Below, one piece after another: positions 1 through 10,359 of a DNA stretch of 64,000 nucleotides. Both the position numbers and the translations under genes were made by a program. Numbering within the stretch: position 1 is the stretch's first letter; each line of letters opens with the position of its first letter. The stretch is from NCBI GenBank assembly GCA_039105265.1, contig JAPFFF010000015.1, positions 620,001 to 684,000 of the forward strand. Reading direction: 5' to 3'. Below the pieces are notes generated by a model. The model made no database searches, was not told the origin of the DNA, and worked only from the letters and a program-made list of their open reading frames with translations. The DNA comes from Tritrichomonas musculus (lineage: Eukaryota > Parabasalia > Tritrichomonadida > Tritrichomonadidae).

Positions 1-2
1 AT

Positions 3-338
3 ACTAATAACAGCGATCCTAGTGATACACCAAGTCCTTTGAGTAGGCCCCATTCAATGGGGTTTTGTAGCAGTTTCAACTCTGCACCAATGAAGAATGA
101 TTTTGATTATATAAATAATATCAATGCTCAAAGTTCTGATGATAAACTTAATAATGATCAAATTCCACCTTTTTCAATTGGACCGGCATCCATGATTCAG
201 CCTGGTTTTACAAGAAATAGAAATACCAGAAGAAGAGTTGGGAATAGCGTATCTATTGACGATGTTCCTCCTTCTCTTAGAAAAATTCCTAGTAATAATA
301 CTGTAACAACTAATGGGCAATTCAATGCCCCTAAATAA
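3..338 (+). CDS. C-terminal end of a low-complexity protein (partial)
   Basis: The frame is already open at the left edge of the window, so this is only the last 111 residues of a longer protein. It is rich in Ser, Asn, Pro and Asp, with a basic patch (RNRNTRRRVG) near the end. No domain is visible. Such tails often follow a kinase or regulatory domain in trichomonads, but nothing here shows that. The stop is TAA followed directly by T, and an AT-rich spacer follows. Confidence 0.6.
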   Translation, partial: TNNSDPSDTPSPLSRPHSMGFCSSFNSAPMKNDFDYINNINAQSSDDKLNNDQIPPFSIGPASMIQPGFTRNRNTRRRVGNSVSIDDVPPSLRKIPSNNTVTTNGQFNAPK

Positions 339-908
339 TTTTTACGGACTTTATTGTACTCTATTGGAGTTACAAGCAACAGACTTTTTATTTAATTCTA
401 ATATTTTCATATGTATTAAAAAGTAAAAATATTTTAATTAACCAAAGTAAAATAAGCTTGTATGTTCTTGATTTTATGTATATATGCAATTATTTTTTTT
501 TTTTTTTTCCATTTATCTTATAAATAAATTATTATTTTCACAATTTTCTTAATATATTAAGTGTATTAAAAACATGCTTGATATGCGCCGCGCAATTAAT
601 GCAAATAGAGAATCGAATATAATTTTGATGAAAAGAATTGGATGAATGATAAGATGGTTTTAATTGTATAAAATACGTTACTTTTCAATTGAAATGTAAG
701 ATTGAGTAGTATTCATTCTGAATTGTTATTATATAGAAAAGAGAAAACGATGATGAAAATTTCATCATGAAATAAGTAATTAAATAACCTTTAACAAATT
801 TCTATTATGAGCTATTTACGGTCTTTGTATCAAATTGAAAAACGTTTTTTGTTGACAATATTTTTTCTTTTCACTTTTATATCAAAAAGTCAACCTTTTT
901 TTTTTTCT
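339..908. other. AT-rich intergenic region
   Basis: No coding frame of note. It holds a pure T run at about 487-508 and a short GC island (gcgccgcgca, near 585). The end of the stretch carries the pyrimidine-rich start region of the next small gene. Confidence 0.5.
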
Positions 909-1148
909 ATGTCTCTAGAAAATGATACCTTCAGTAATTGTCCAAAACCACTTGCAGAAAAGATAGTAGTACGTACAACTCATGGCTGTTTAAAAATGCC
1001 TCCGACAGATTTATCAAAACAAGTTAAAAGACCAAAAGCACATCAATCTCATCGTGATTTTTCATGGGAAATTGATGGATACACCATAAGATTGTCTTCT
1101 CCTCCTTCATTTTCTCTTCCAAATAAGCGCAAATATAAAATTATTTAA
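909..1148 (+). CDS. small basic protein, unknown function
   Basis: The open frame reaches back to an ATG at 807, but the first 34 residues would be a Phe-rich stretch read from T-rich DNA. I prefer the internal ATG at 909, giving 79 residues beginning MSLENDTF. It is preceded within about 20 bases by CCTTTTTT, which resembles the M5 (CCTTT) core promoter box known from Trichomonas vaginalis. The protein is rich in Lys, Pro and Ser (KQVKRPKAHQSHRDF) and has no recognisable domain. It is short, so it could be spurious; the start-site context is the main support. Confidence 0.45.
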   Translation: MSLENDTFSNCPKPLAEKIVVRTTHGCLKMPPTDLSKQVKRPKAHQSHRDFSWEIDGYTIRLSSPPSFSLPNKRKYKII

Positions 1149-1336
1149 TGTTATGTATTTTAAATTCTCACCTATTTCGGTAATTATTTTTTTAATGTTT
1201 TTAAACTAATCTTTACATTCATTACTATCTTTGGACTTTTATTCTTTTTTTTTTTTTTTTTTTTGAAAAAATATAAAAATTAGAATAAATATTAGAAATT
1301 CAGTTTTTTTATATTTCAGCTTTGCGAAAATAGTCA

Positions 1337-3067
1337 TCAAACAAGATTTTTGGGCTTTGCATTCTTGGTTGAATTTGCCATTGATGTATTATTAAGTTTT
1401 GGTGTTACTGGTGGAGATAATGTAGCATCTTCAGATCCTGATAAATTTGAAGTACTTGTTTTCCTTTTAGCTGGGAGGGAACGATATAAAGATTGATTTG
1501 TTTCAATTTCTGATTGAGCTGCTTTGAATGCTTTCAAAAAGTGTACAGCAATTTTTCTGAAATTTTGATTTCGTACTCGATTTGAATAATATTCATCTAA
1601 CTTCTTTCTCTTAAATCGTAAAACGCATTTCGGATATTTGCACATCTGGACTGCCACTTTTCCTGCTGTTAACGCCAAATCATTTTCTCCTTTAGCTAAA
1701 TCAACAATTTTATCGCTAATATCCAAAAGTTCACGAACGTAGCAAACTTTTGATATTGTGTCAGCCATGACTAATGCTGCGTGAAGTGTGGTTTCATCGT
1801 CGTGTTGAAAAGCAGTTGCAAAGAATTGTGTTAAAAATTCAGAGTTACTGAGAGTTTCAACATATTCCTGATCTATTGGTAATCTTCTAATAAATATGCA
1901 AATTGCAGTTAAAACGCTGCTAGCGTCAATTGTACAAATACTTCTCAAAAAGTCGATAGTTTCTGCTTTATACATAATATCGGTTCGGAGATCTTCATGC
2001 GATAAAACAACTGCAAATAATCGTATTGTATCAATTTTACTAGGCATGTCTTTTGTCATCCAAGTTGCATTGTGTAAAAGAAGACGTGAAATGTTCTCGT
2101 TCATAGCCATCTTAACAAGAATAAGATTAGCATTAACATCTGTTTGTGATACTTCTATTAATGATTGTACCAAATCCATAATGGAAGATGAGGTTGGTGT
2201 CTTTGGTGAGGATGGTGATGACATACTTCTGTTTCTAGTGGAATATTTGCTGTTATCAGAAGAGTCAAAATTCGGTTGATATCTAAATAAAAGTGAGAGA
2301 ACTGAGTGAGAAACATCTTGTTTTTTACGAAGATGAATAGAACATGCAAAAATTGGAAAAGATAATTCGGAAATTATTTCAGGATCCAATTCATATATTT
2401 GACAAAGGCTGTTATAGCATGTGGTTAGTGTTGGCTCATTTTCTGTATTCAAGCATTGGCAAATACTATTCCAGCAATACTGAATTCGTGTACGGCGATA
2501 ATCTTCGAATTCTTGGCATAGATAAACGAGAAGTGAAACATAATCTTGGCAGCAGTCGATATCTCGTCTAAAATATGAAGAATGATTTTTAACTAAAAGA
2601 TCAAGTAATGGCCATGGGTCTTCAAGCGAGTCGAATTGGCATGCATAAATGCCAATTATTGTTAATGTTTTCTTTGGGTATTCTCGAATAAAATAATTAT
2701 CAATTTTTTCACTTACTTCTGCATTGAATACAAGTGGAGCATGCGTTGATAGTGCATAAAGAACATTCAATAATTGAGTTTGAATAGATTTTGATTTTGA
2801 TTCAAATGGAAGATCGAGAACAAAATTATTGTCTATATATACATTAAGAAAATTCTCGTTTGCGTTAGAAATTACTTTGTAAAGAGCTATAAGAATTCTG
2901 ACGAGCGAAGCTTCAGAAGCTTCATTTCGTTGAAATATATCAGAAATTGTTGAATAGAATGATTCAATATTGCTTTCATTAAGATTATCTGGAACTCCAG
3001 CTAGTTCTTGAACAAAATCTGGGCCATTTCCCTTCTCAACTTTTTTAAGATTAATCAAATTGCTCAT
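1337..3067 (-). CDS. helical-repeat (armadillo/HEAT-like) protein, unknown function
   Basis: The protein has 576 residues and is intron-free. Most of its length (about 20-490) reads as consecutive amphipathic helices rich in Leu, Ile and Ser (for example SLVRILIALYKVIS and TIRLFAVVLSHEDL), as in armadillo/HEAT-type solenoids. A low-complexity Ser/Pro/Thr linker near residue 280 splits the solenoid. The tail after about 515 is basic and Ser/Thr-rich with SPPVTPK, a likely phosphorylated region. CCTTT lies on the coding strand upstream of the ATG and may be a start-site box. Large families of such solenoid proteins exist in trichomonads, but no specific partner can be named. Confidence 0.7.
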   Translation of the reverse strand: MSNLINLKKVEKGNGPDFVQELAGVPDNLNESNIESFYSTISDIFQRNEASEASLVRILIALYKVISNANENFLNVYIDNNFVLDLPFESKSKSIQTQLLNVLYALSTHAPLVFNAEVSEKIDNYFIREYPKKTLTIIGIYACQFDSLEDPWPLLDLLVKNHSSYFRRDIDCCQDYVSLLVYLCQEFEDYRRTRIQYCWNSICQCLNTENEPTLTTCYNSLCQIYELDPEIISELSFPIFACSIHLRKKQDVSHSVLSLLFRYQPNFDSSDNSKYSTRNRSMSSPSSPKTPTSSSIMDLVQSLIEVSQTDVNANLILVKMAMNENISRLLLHNATWMTKDMPSKIDTIRLFAVVLSHEDLRTDIMYKAETIDFLRSICTIDASSVLTAICIFIRRLPIDQEYVETLSNSEFLTQFFATAFQHDDETTLHAALVMADTISKVCYVRELLDISDKIVDLAKGENDLALTAGKVAVQMCKYPKCVLRFKRKKLDEYYSNRVRNQNFRKIAVHFLKAFKAAQSEIETNQSLYRSLPAKRKTSTSNLSGSEDATLSPPVTPKLNNTSMANSTKNAKPKNLV

Positions 3068-3576
3068 ATTCTAGATTTTGAAATTCAAAGGTTAATTTCT
3101 GGTGATGAGATGTAAAAGGTGAAACGTTTATTTATACTCAATTTTATTAAATACCGCGTAAATATTAATAACGTTGTATCTTCAGAAAAACAAAATATTT
3201 TAAAATATTTTTTATTAAAATAATAATATCATATACTTTATAAAATAAATAATTTAATGATAATTTATTATTTTAAAAACTCAATATTATTTAATTCAAA
3301 TAAAAGCAAATATTTATTAGTAATGCATATATTAAATGAAGCATTGATAGTATTTTTTCAGAATTCTTGACATTTTTAATTAATGGAATACAAATCAAAT
3401 TATTCATCTTTAAAATTAGTATTTATTTGTATCCATTTATATTGAATATTCATATTAATATAAGAATGAAATAAATATAATTATTTTTTTTTTTAATTTT
3501 TATTTATAACAAATGAAATAATTAATAAAAATCTATTTTTTTTTTTTTTTTTACATTACGTTACATTATTAGCTAT
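3068..3576. other. AT-rich intergenic region between a divergent start and a gene end
   Basis: This stretch of about 500 bases is more than 80% A+T, with T runs near 3484 and 3538-3552. The first 50 bases are the probable promoter of the solenoid gene read leftwards; the last 30 are the 3' end of the giant repeat gene. I see no frame, RNA gene or transposon end. Confidence 0.5.
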
Positions 3577-6500
3577 TCATGCTTTTTTCTCTTCATATAT
3601 TTCATCCATAAGGATTTTTTCTTCAGCACTTTTAAGATCTTCATCGTCATCAGAAGATCCGATTGGCCAAAATATTGGAGGAAGGAAACCTTCGTAAATT
3701 CCGTCAGTTTGTACTGAAACGTCCACGTAATTATCATTATTATAAGAGTAATGATAGTCTTTATTAGTAATTTCGGCCGATGAAAAATCTCCATTTAGTT
3801 TTACCTTAAACAAAGGAGTATCGCACAAATTGTCTGTTTGAATTAAAATATCCACTTTTTCAGGAGGAGGAGTATCACTTACGTATTCGTAAGTATAATA
3901 CTCAGAATCAGAATCGGCGAATTTATTTTTAGAATCAATTTGGTTTTCTTCTCTATCTGAAGCGTTAATTAAACGACAGAAATCGGAATCATTCATTAAA
4001 GAAGCAGAAGAAAGATGCTTAATAATTGAATTGCCTTCATTTAAGGATTTTCTTTGAATGTCATCATTATTGTTTTTAACTTCTATTTCTTCTTCTTTTT
4101 TCTTATTCTTACGAACAATTGATCGTTCATCTTGTAATTTAGAAATCTCTTCTTGAAGAAGAATTGAAGCGATTTCTTCATCATAATTATCAAGTCTCTT
4201 TTGCTTCTTTCGTTGCTTTTCTTGTCGCTTAAATTCTTCTTGTCGTTCTTTCTCTAGCCGTTCTAATTCTTCATTCTTCATTTGTTCTTGTCGCTCGTTT
4301 TCTTCATCTTGGAATTGACGAACTTCGTCATACACGCGTTGGTCTTCATAAAGTTGTGTCTCTTCTAGCTTTCGGCGAGCTTCATTCGACTTCTGCTCAA
4401 CTTCACGTCGCTTCCGGATCATTTCTTCAGTGCGAAGACGAATGTCAATCACAGACTCGGCAAGCTGATTCGATTCATCCTCTTTCTTGTCTTGCTCGTC
4501 CTTGAGTCGTCGTGCCTGCTTCCGCTTCTCGGCTTCCGAATCGGCTTGGTGCATGTCGGCCTGCTTTCGCTGTTCTTCACTTAAGAGTAATTCTGCTTCG
4601 TTCTCTTCTTCTTCTTCAACGTTCTTGTCTTCGCAGCAGTGTGCGCCTTCGCTGGCTTCTTGATCTTGGATTTCTTGCGTCTCGTCTTCTTGGTCCTCTT
4701 CTTCCTCTATAATTGGAAGGTTCTCGTCTTCTAAACATTGGTGTCCTTCGTCTTGTTCTTCTAATCCTTGATTCTCTTCTTGTTCTTCTAATCCTTGATC
4801 TTCGTCTTGTTCTTCTAATCCTTGATCTTCGTCTTGTTCTTCAAATCCTTGATCTTCGTCTTGTTCTTCTAATCCTTGATTCTCTTCTTGTTCTTCTAAT
4901 CCTTGATTCTCTTCTTGTTCTTCTAATCCTTGATCTTCGTCTTGTTCTTCTAATCCTTGATCTTCGTCTTGTTCTTCTAATCCTTGATCTTCGTCTTGTT
5001 CTTCTAATCCTTGATCTTCGTCTTGTTCTTCAGGTGGTTGATTTTCCTCTTGATTGTTTTCTGCTGGAACTTCTTTCTCGCGATATCCATCAGACGACTC
5101 TGTTAGTGGGTAGACTTCATCGTGGTTGTCGAATGATGCATTTTGTCCTTTGATGTCTCCTTCGCTGATCATCTGTGAGATTGACTCCTCTTCACTTCCA
5201 GTGTGAATGATCTGCAATGAGAGTCTCCTCTTTTGGGCCTGGCTGTCGTCAGTGATGTAATCGCTGTGGCTCCCTTGATTCCTTTCATTGTAGTCGCCGT
5301 AGTTTTCTTCAGAAAGTTCTTCGATTGGCTCATTGTATTCATTATTTCCTTCATTTCCAACACGTTCTTCATTTTCATTGTTATCTGGATTTTCTTCATT
5401 TCCAACACGTTCTTCGTTTTCTTCATTTCCAACACGTTCTTCGTTTTCTTCATTTCCAATGTGTTCTTCATTTTCTTCATTTCCAATGTGTTCTTCATTT
5501 TCTTCATTTCCAATGTGTTCTTCATTTTCTTCATTTCCAATGTGTTCTTCATTTTCTTCATTTCCAATGTGTTCTTCATTTTCTTCATTATTTTCTGGAT
5601 TTTCTTCTTGTCCAATATTTTCTTCATTTCCGATGTTTTCTTCATTTTCATTGTTTTCTTGACTTTCTTGAGCTTTATCTAATTGGTTTCCAAACTTGAA
5701 TGAGAAGACATGTTTCTCTTCTTCTTCAGTTTCATCAGTCTCTTCATTTTCATCATTTTCGAGATTGATGTAAGACTGAAGTAGGTCTTCTTCGGTTTGC
5801 TTCCTTTCTTCAAGCAGAAGGAAGAACTCGTCCAATAGTTCTTTTTGTTCTTCTGTTTGATACGGGAAGAGTTCTGTATCGTCGACGGTATTTGGATTTT
5901 CATTCTCTTTTTCATGATGAGCAAAACTTTCGCTTTGATAATCATCTTCATGTTTGTGAATTAGTCCTTCTGATTCTTCGTTCATTTCATTCTCTTCTTG
6001 AATAGACTGAGCGAGAAGATTTTCTTCTTTACGTTTTCTTTCCTCAAGTAGGAACACAAATTCATCAACAACAGCTTTTTGTTCATCAGTCTTCCAAGGA
6101 AGAATTTCATTTTTATCAAGAACATTTGGAGCTCTATTAACAACAACTTTATTATTTTCTTGTTGTTCTTGTTTTTCATGATCTTCTTCTTCATTCAATG
6201 CTTTGAGTGTTTCATTTTCTTGTTCTTGTTTTAATTCTTCTTCTTCATTGATGCTTTCGATTCCTTCTTCTTTGTTTTCAAGTAATTCGTTATCTTTGTT
6301 TTGTTCTTGATCTTCTTCTTCATTCAATGCTTTGAGTGTTTCATTTTCTTGTTCTTGTTTTAATTCTTCTTCTTCATTGATGCTTTCAATTCCTTCTTCT
6401 TTGTTTTCAAGTAGTTCGTTATCTTTCTGTTGTTGTAATTTTTGACTTTCTTTTGCTGCTTTTTGTTGAGTTTTCAATAAACTTCTTCTTAATGATTCCA

Positions 6501-9500
6501 TTTCTTTCTTCATCTTGTCCAATTCAGCTTTTGTTTCATTAACTTCTTCGTCTTTTTCAAGTGCAACGATTCTTGCTTCTCTTGCAGCAATTGTTGCCTC
6601 TAAAATTCTATGGTTGGCTTCACGAAGATCTTGTTTGGCTTCCCTTTCTTTTGCTCGTGCTTCACGTGCAGCAAGTTTGGCTTCTCTTGTAAGAACCTTT
6701 GCTCGCCATGTTGCTTCGTTATCAAATTGATGAAGCTCACTTGATATGTTGTCCATTTGTTCAATTGTTTTCATGACAGAGACACTGTTTTCTTCATTCT
6801 CATCCTCGTCTTCTTCAAAGGCAGCTTTGTTGCTATTAATTGAGAAATCGTTGTACTGGCGAGTTGTTGGTGCTGCAGGAAGAGTTCGGCTCTTCTTTGT
6901 GTTAGCAAGATTGTCGCCATCAAGATCGTCATCGTTATCAAAGAACTGTGCCTGCTCGCTCAGATCATAAGTATTCAATTTGGGCTGATTTAAATCATTA
7001 GTATCAATCATAAGAACAACATCCTTAGTATTCTGATCACCAACATTTTGACTCAACTCGCCCGTATTCAAACCATCATTTTGATTTAATTCACCTGTAT
7101 TTAAATTATCTTTTTGATTTAATTCACTTGTGTTTAAATTATCATTTTGATTTAATTCACCTGTGTTTAAATTATCATTTTGATTTAATTCACTTGTGTT
7201 TAAATTATCATTTTGATTTAATTCACCTGTATTCAAACCATCATTTTGATTTATTTCGCCCGTATTTAAATTATCATTTTGATTTATTTCGCCCGTATTT
7301 AAATTATCATTTTGATTTAATTCACCTGTATTTAAACCATCATTTTGATTTAATTCACCTGTATTTAAACCATCATTTTGATTTATTTCACTTGTGTTTA
7401 AATTATCATTTTGTGTTGATTCTTCTGGTTGTTGTGTTGGTTGAGTTTGATTGGAGTTGACTTGTGGTTGAGTTTCGTTGTTGATTTGTAATGCTGCTGC
7501 TTGTGCGTCAGAGTGAATTGGTGGGTCAATGTTTCTTGATGATGATGCAGGCTGCTGGCCTGGCTCCGATGAGATTTCTGCCTCAGCGTTTACTGCGCTG
7601 TGGTGAGATTCTTCAGAGTCGATGTTTTTGGGGTCTTCTGAAGCGTCTAGTGCTTCTGTATCTTCAGTAGAAACATCTGTTGTCGATGTCGCGTTGTCAT
7701 TGTTGTTATTCTCATTATTTCCGTTGTTGTCATCATTGTTGTCGCCGTCGTTGTCGTCATTGTTGTTGTTGGCATTGTCGTTGGCGTCGTTGTTTCCTTC
7801 TTGGTTTTCGTCATTTTCGCCTTCGTCGTTGCCTTCATCGTCGTCGTTGTTGTCTTCGTTGTTGTTGTTGCTGTCTTCGGCTTCTTCGTTGTTTGGATTG
7901 CTTCCGTGTGCAGCATCGTCGTTGGCAGCTTCTTCGAGGACAACCTCTCTGTTGACAACGTTCTCTGCGATTTCGTTTGCATCTGCAGAATTCAAAGTGG
8001 CTCCTTCATTCAGTGTTTCGTTGTTTTCTGCTGCTTCATTTGTGATCACATTTTCTTCTGCTGCTTCATTTGTTACTTCGTTTTCTTCTGCTATTTCATT
8101 TGATACTTCATTTGTTTCTGCTATTTCATTTGTTACTTCGTTTTCTTCTGCTGCTTCATTTGATACTTCATTTGTTTCTGCTATTTCATTTGTTACTTCG
8201 TTTTCTTCTGCTGCTTCATTTGATACTTCATTTGTTTCTGCTATTTCATTTGTTACTTCATTTTCTTCTGCTGCTTCATTTGTTTCTGCTTCTTCATTTG
8301 TGATCACATTTTCTTCTGCTGCTGTATTTGTTATTTCATTTGTTTCTGCTGCTTCATTTGTTACTTCATTTTCTTCTGCTGCTTCATTTGTGATCACATT
8401 TTCTTCTGCTGCTGCATTTGTTACTTCATTTGTTTCTGCTATTTCATTTGTTTCTGCTATTTCATTTGTTTCTGCTATTTCATTTGTTTCTGCTATTTCA
8501 TTTGTTTCTGCTATTTCATTTGTTTCTGCTATTTCATTTGTTTCTGCTTCTTCATTTGTGATCACATTTTCTTCTGCTGCTTCATTTGTTTCTGCTATTT
8601 CATTTGTTACTTCGTTTTCTTCTGCTGCTTCATTTGTTTCTGCTATTTCATTTGTTACTTCGTTTTCTTCTGCTGCTTCATTTGTTTCTGCTTCTTCATT
8701 TGTGATCACATTTTCTTCTACTGCTGTATTTGTTATTTCATTTGTTTCTGCTGCTTCATTTGTTACTTCGTTTTCTTCTGCTATTTCATTTGTTTCGATT
8801 GCTTCATTTGCAACCACAGTTTCTTCTGCTGCTGCTGCTGCCTCATTTGCGATCTCGTTTGTTTCTTCAGTTTCGTTTGTTACATTAGGTAGTTCTGCTG
8901 TTTCATTTTCTTCGTTTGCTTCATTATTCGTGTTTTCATTTGTTTGGTTCATGTTCATAAGGTCTTTATTTGTTTCATTGCTTTGGACATTCTCATTGTT
9001 TTCGGTAATATCTTTTGCATTCAAGGTGTTTTCTGTTATTTCTTTTGGTATGCTATTCTCGTTTTCGGTTCTGATTTTTTCTTCAGTATTTTCACTAGTT
9101 GATTGAATGTTTTCTTGTGATTGTTGCAAATTAGATGCTTCTGGATGATGATTTGATGATTGAGATATTTTTTGAGCATTTGAATTTGATCGCCTAGATG
9201 GTTTTTTCTGTGTATTTGGTTGCTCAGGTTCTTTAATGATGTTAGATTCATCACTGTCAGTACTGGATGTTTTGTTGATTCGCTGCGTTTTCTGTGAAAT
9301 TGGTAGATGTGTTGTTGGTTTTGAAGATATGTTTGATGGTTTAACAATTCTTTTTGTCCTTGGAGATGGATTTACAAGATCTGTCTGCTTAAGCTGTGTT
9401 GAACGTTTTGTTGGATGTCGTGGGGCCTTAGATTGGATGGGAGATGTTGGTTCCGTTATTGATGAAGGTTCAGCGACTGGTCTTGATTTAATTTTTGGAT

Positions 9501-10359
9501 TTGTATTTGGCATTGAAGGTTCATGAATTTGATTTTGATTTTCTGATGACATTTTATTAGTATTTCTGTCTGAACTAGAAAAATCATCATCAGCTTGAGA
9601 AATTGATTCACTGCTAGTATAATCATTATTATTAATTGCTTCAAGGTAAAAAACGCTTTTTTCATCAATTGAAATCGAAAATTCTCCATTATCCATATAC
9701 CCTGAATAAACAAGTGGCACATTTTCGTCATCACTTAGAGAGTAATCTTCATTTGAAATTGTCATGTTCAATGAATCGTTAGATGATAAATGTTGCCTAA
9801 AAACTTGATTAGATGATTTTGGCATTTGTGAAGATGATAGAGTTTTCCGTGTTTTCTTTGACACTTTAGGTTCTATAACGTTAGGGTATTTTTTCTGCGA
9901 TTTAACCGCTCTTCTTGCAGAATGTACATCAACTATCGATGATGAATTAACCAAACTTTCATAATTTTGCAAAGAGATGTCTACTGAATCAGAGCTTTGT
10001 GTGGCGTTTATTAATGGATCTGAATTGTATTGAGCTGGCGGTAATTTTGTTAAAGGTGGTACATTGTTCTTTCTTCTTGGAGTAGCCCTTGCTTTGCCTG
10101 ATAATGATTTAGTTTTCTGAAGTTGATTATATTCATGAAGATCATTAACAAATTTTAGTTTATCTTCTTCAAGCTGAAACTTATAAACTTTATTTATTGC
10201 ATTTTGTCTCTGTTTTTGTGCAATTCTTGGATTCATTGGAATCGATGTTGTGTCAATTGATGGTTTTGCCGTTAATAAATTTCGCATATGCTGTTGGTAT
10301 AATCTTCTTTGATCAATAATTTCGAGATAATCGGTCAGTGACTGTGGATCTCGCTTCAT
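3577..10359 (-). CDS. giant acidic multi-repeat coiled-coil protein
   Basis: The frame encodes 2,260 residues without interruption. The N-terminal 110 residues are helical and basic (LTDYLEIIDQRRLYQQH). Ser/Pro/Lys-rich disorder follows to about 480. Four separate tandem repeat families come next: ETNEIA/EENEVTN units (about 496-776), an 11-residue NQNDNLNTGEL unit (about 983-1103), a 9-residue NEENEEHIG unit (about 1573-1670) and a 9-residue EEQDEDQGL unit (about 1773-1873). Charged coiled coils lie at about 1210-1400 and 1930-2100. The last 150 residues are non-repetitive and carry two related motifs, ILIQTDN and VSVQTDG. Composition suggests a filamentous cytoskeletal or scaffold protein; that is inference. 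The repeat count may vary between strains. Confidence 0.8.
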   Translation of the reverse strand: MKRDPQSLTDYLEIIDQRRLYQQHMRNLLTAKPSIDTTSIPMNPRIAQKQRQNAINKVYKFQLEEDKLKFVNDLHEYNQLQKTKSLSGKARATPRRKNNVPPLTKLPPAQYNSDPLINATQSSDSVDISLQNYESLVNSSSIVDVHSARRAVKSQKKYPNVIEPKVSKKTRKTLSSSQMPKSSNQVFRQHLSSNDSLNMTISNEDYSLSDDENVPLVYSGYMDNGEFSISIDEKSVFYLEAINNNDYTSSESISQADDDFSSSDRNTNKMSSENQNQIHEPSMPNTNPKIKSRPVAEPSSITEPTSPIQSKAPRHPTKRSTQLKQTDLVNPSPRTKRIVKPSNISSKPTTHLPISQKTQRINKTSSTDSDESNIIKEPEQPNTQKKPSRRSNSNAQKISQSSNHHPEASNLQQSQENIQSTSENTEEKIRTENENSIPKEITENTLNAKDITENNENVQSNETNKDLMNMNQTNENTNNEANEENETAELPNVTNETEETNEIANEAAAAAEETVVANEAIETNEIAEENEVTNEAAETNEITNTAVEENVITNEEAETNEAAEENEVTNEIAETNEAAEENEVTNEIAETNEAAEENVITNEEAETNEIAETNEIAETNEIAETNEIAETNEIAETNEIAETNEVTNAAAEENVITNEAAEENEVTNEAAETNEITNTAAEENVITNEEAETNEAAEENEVTNEIAETNEVSNEAAEENEVTNEIAETNEVSNEAAEENEVTNEIAETNEVSNEIAEENEVTNEAAEENVITNEAAENNETLNEGATLNSADANEIAENVVNREVVLEEAANDDAAHGSNPNNEEAEDSNNNNEDNNDDDEGNDEGENDENQEGNNDANDNANNNNDDNDGDNNDDNNGNNENNNNDNATSTTDVSTEDTEALDASEDPKNIDSEESHHSAVNAEAEISSEPGQQPASSSRNIDPPIHSDAQAAALQINNETQPQVNSNQTQPTQQPEESTQNDNLNTSEINQNDGLNTGELNQNDGLNTGELNQNDNLNTGEINQNDNLNTGEINQNDGLNTGELNQNDNLNTSELNQNDNLNTGELNQNDNLNTSELNQKDNLNTGELNQNDGLNTGELSQNVGDQNTKDVVLMIDTNDLNQPKLNTYDLSEQAQFFDNDDDLDGDNLANTKKSRTLPAAPTTRQYNDFSINSNKAAFEEDEDENEENSVSVMKTIEQMDNISSELHQFDNEATWRAKVLTREAKLAAREARAKEREAKQDLREANHRILEATIAAREARIVALEKDEEVNETKAELDKMKKEMESLRRSLLKTQQKAAKESQKLQQQKDNELLENKEEGIESINEEEELKQEQENETLKALNEEEDQEQNKDNELLENKEEGIESINEEEELKQEQENETLKALNEEEDHEKQEQQENNKVVVNRAPNVLDKNEILPWKTDEQKAVVDEFVFLLEERKRKEENLLAQSIQEENEMNEESEGLIHKHEDDYQSESFAHHEKENENPNTVDDTELFPYQTEEQKELLDEFFLLLEERKQTEEDLLQSYINLENDENEETDETEEEEKHVFSFKFGNQLDKAQESQENNENEENIGNEENIGQEENPENNEENEEHIGNEENEEHIGNEENEEHIGNEENEEHIGNEENEEHIGNEENEERVGNEENEERVGNEENPDNNENEERVGNEGNNEYNEPIEELSEENYGDYNERNQGSHSDYITDDSQAQKRRLSLQIIHTGSEEESISQMISEGDIKGQNASFDNHDEVYPLTESSDGYREKEVPAENNQEENQPPEEQDEDQGLEEQDEDQGLEEQDEDQGLEEQDEDQGLEEQEENQGLEEQEENQGLEEQDEDQGFEEQDEDQGLEEQDEDQGLEEQEENQGLEEQDEGHQCLEDENLPIIEEEEDQEDETQEIQDQEASEGAHCCEDKNVEEEEENEAELLLSEEQRKQADMHQADSEAEKRKQARRLKDEQDKKEDESNQLAESVIDIRLRTEEMIRKRREVEQKSNEARRKLEETQLYEDQRVYDEVRQFQDEENERQEQMKNEELERLEKERQEEFKRQEKQRKKQKRLDNYDEEIASILLQEEISKLQDERSIVRKNKKKEEEIEVKNNNDDIQRKSLNEGNSIIKHLSSASLMNDSDFCRLINASDREENQIDSKNKFADSDSEYYTYEYVSDTPPPEKVDILIQTDNLCDTPLFKVKLNGDFSSAEITNKDYHYSYNNDNYVDVSVQTDGIYEGFLPPIFWPIGSSDDDEDLKSAEEKILMDEIYEEKKA
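4740..5040 (-). repeat. coding tandem repeat, 9-residue EEQDEDQGL
   Basis: About eleven copies of a 27-bp unit, with EEQEENQGL variants interspersed. It is unrelated in sequence to the other repeat families of the same protein. Confidence 0.85.
5350..5640 (-). repeat. coding tandem repeat, 9-residue NEENEEHIG / NEENEERVG
   Basis: A 27-bp unit in near-identical copies, with a HIG block followed by a RVG block. It lies in the acidic C-terminal half of the giant protein. Confidence 0.85.
7050..7410 (-). repeat. coding tandem repeat, 11-residue NQND(N/G)LNTGEL
   Basis: A 33-bp unit is repeated about eleven times. Units differ at one or two codons (GLNT/NLNT, TGEL/TSEL/TGEI), and similar variants lie next to each other, which suggests expansion by blocks of more than one unit. 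Confidence 0.85.
8030..8870 (-). repeat. coding tandem repeat, ETNEIA / EENEVTNEA units
   Basis: About 840 bp of degenerate 15- to 30-bp coding repeats inside the giant protein. The units alternate E-(T/E)-N-E with IA, AA, VTN or VITN. One stretch (about 8433-8552) is nearly pure 18-bp units encoding ETNEIA about seven times, a sign of recent slippage or unequal exchange. Confidence 0.85.

Noticed and set aside
4713-5682. Several plus-strand frames opposite the 9-residue repeats
   Set aside because: They mirror the tandem repeats in other frames and have no independent support.
7622-9106. A 494-residue frame on the plus strand, antisense to the giant repeat protein
   Set aside because: It is the complement of a low-complexity coding repeat and has only Ser/Phe/Ala-rich content. 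The minus frame is far longer and has non-repetitive ends.
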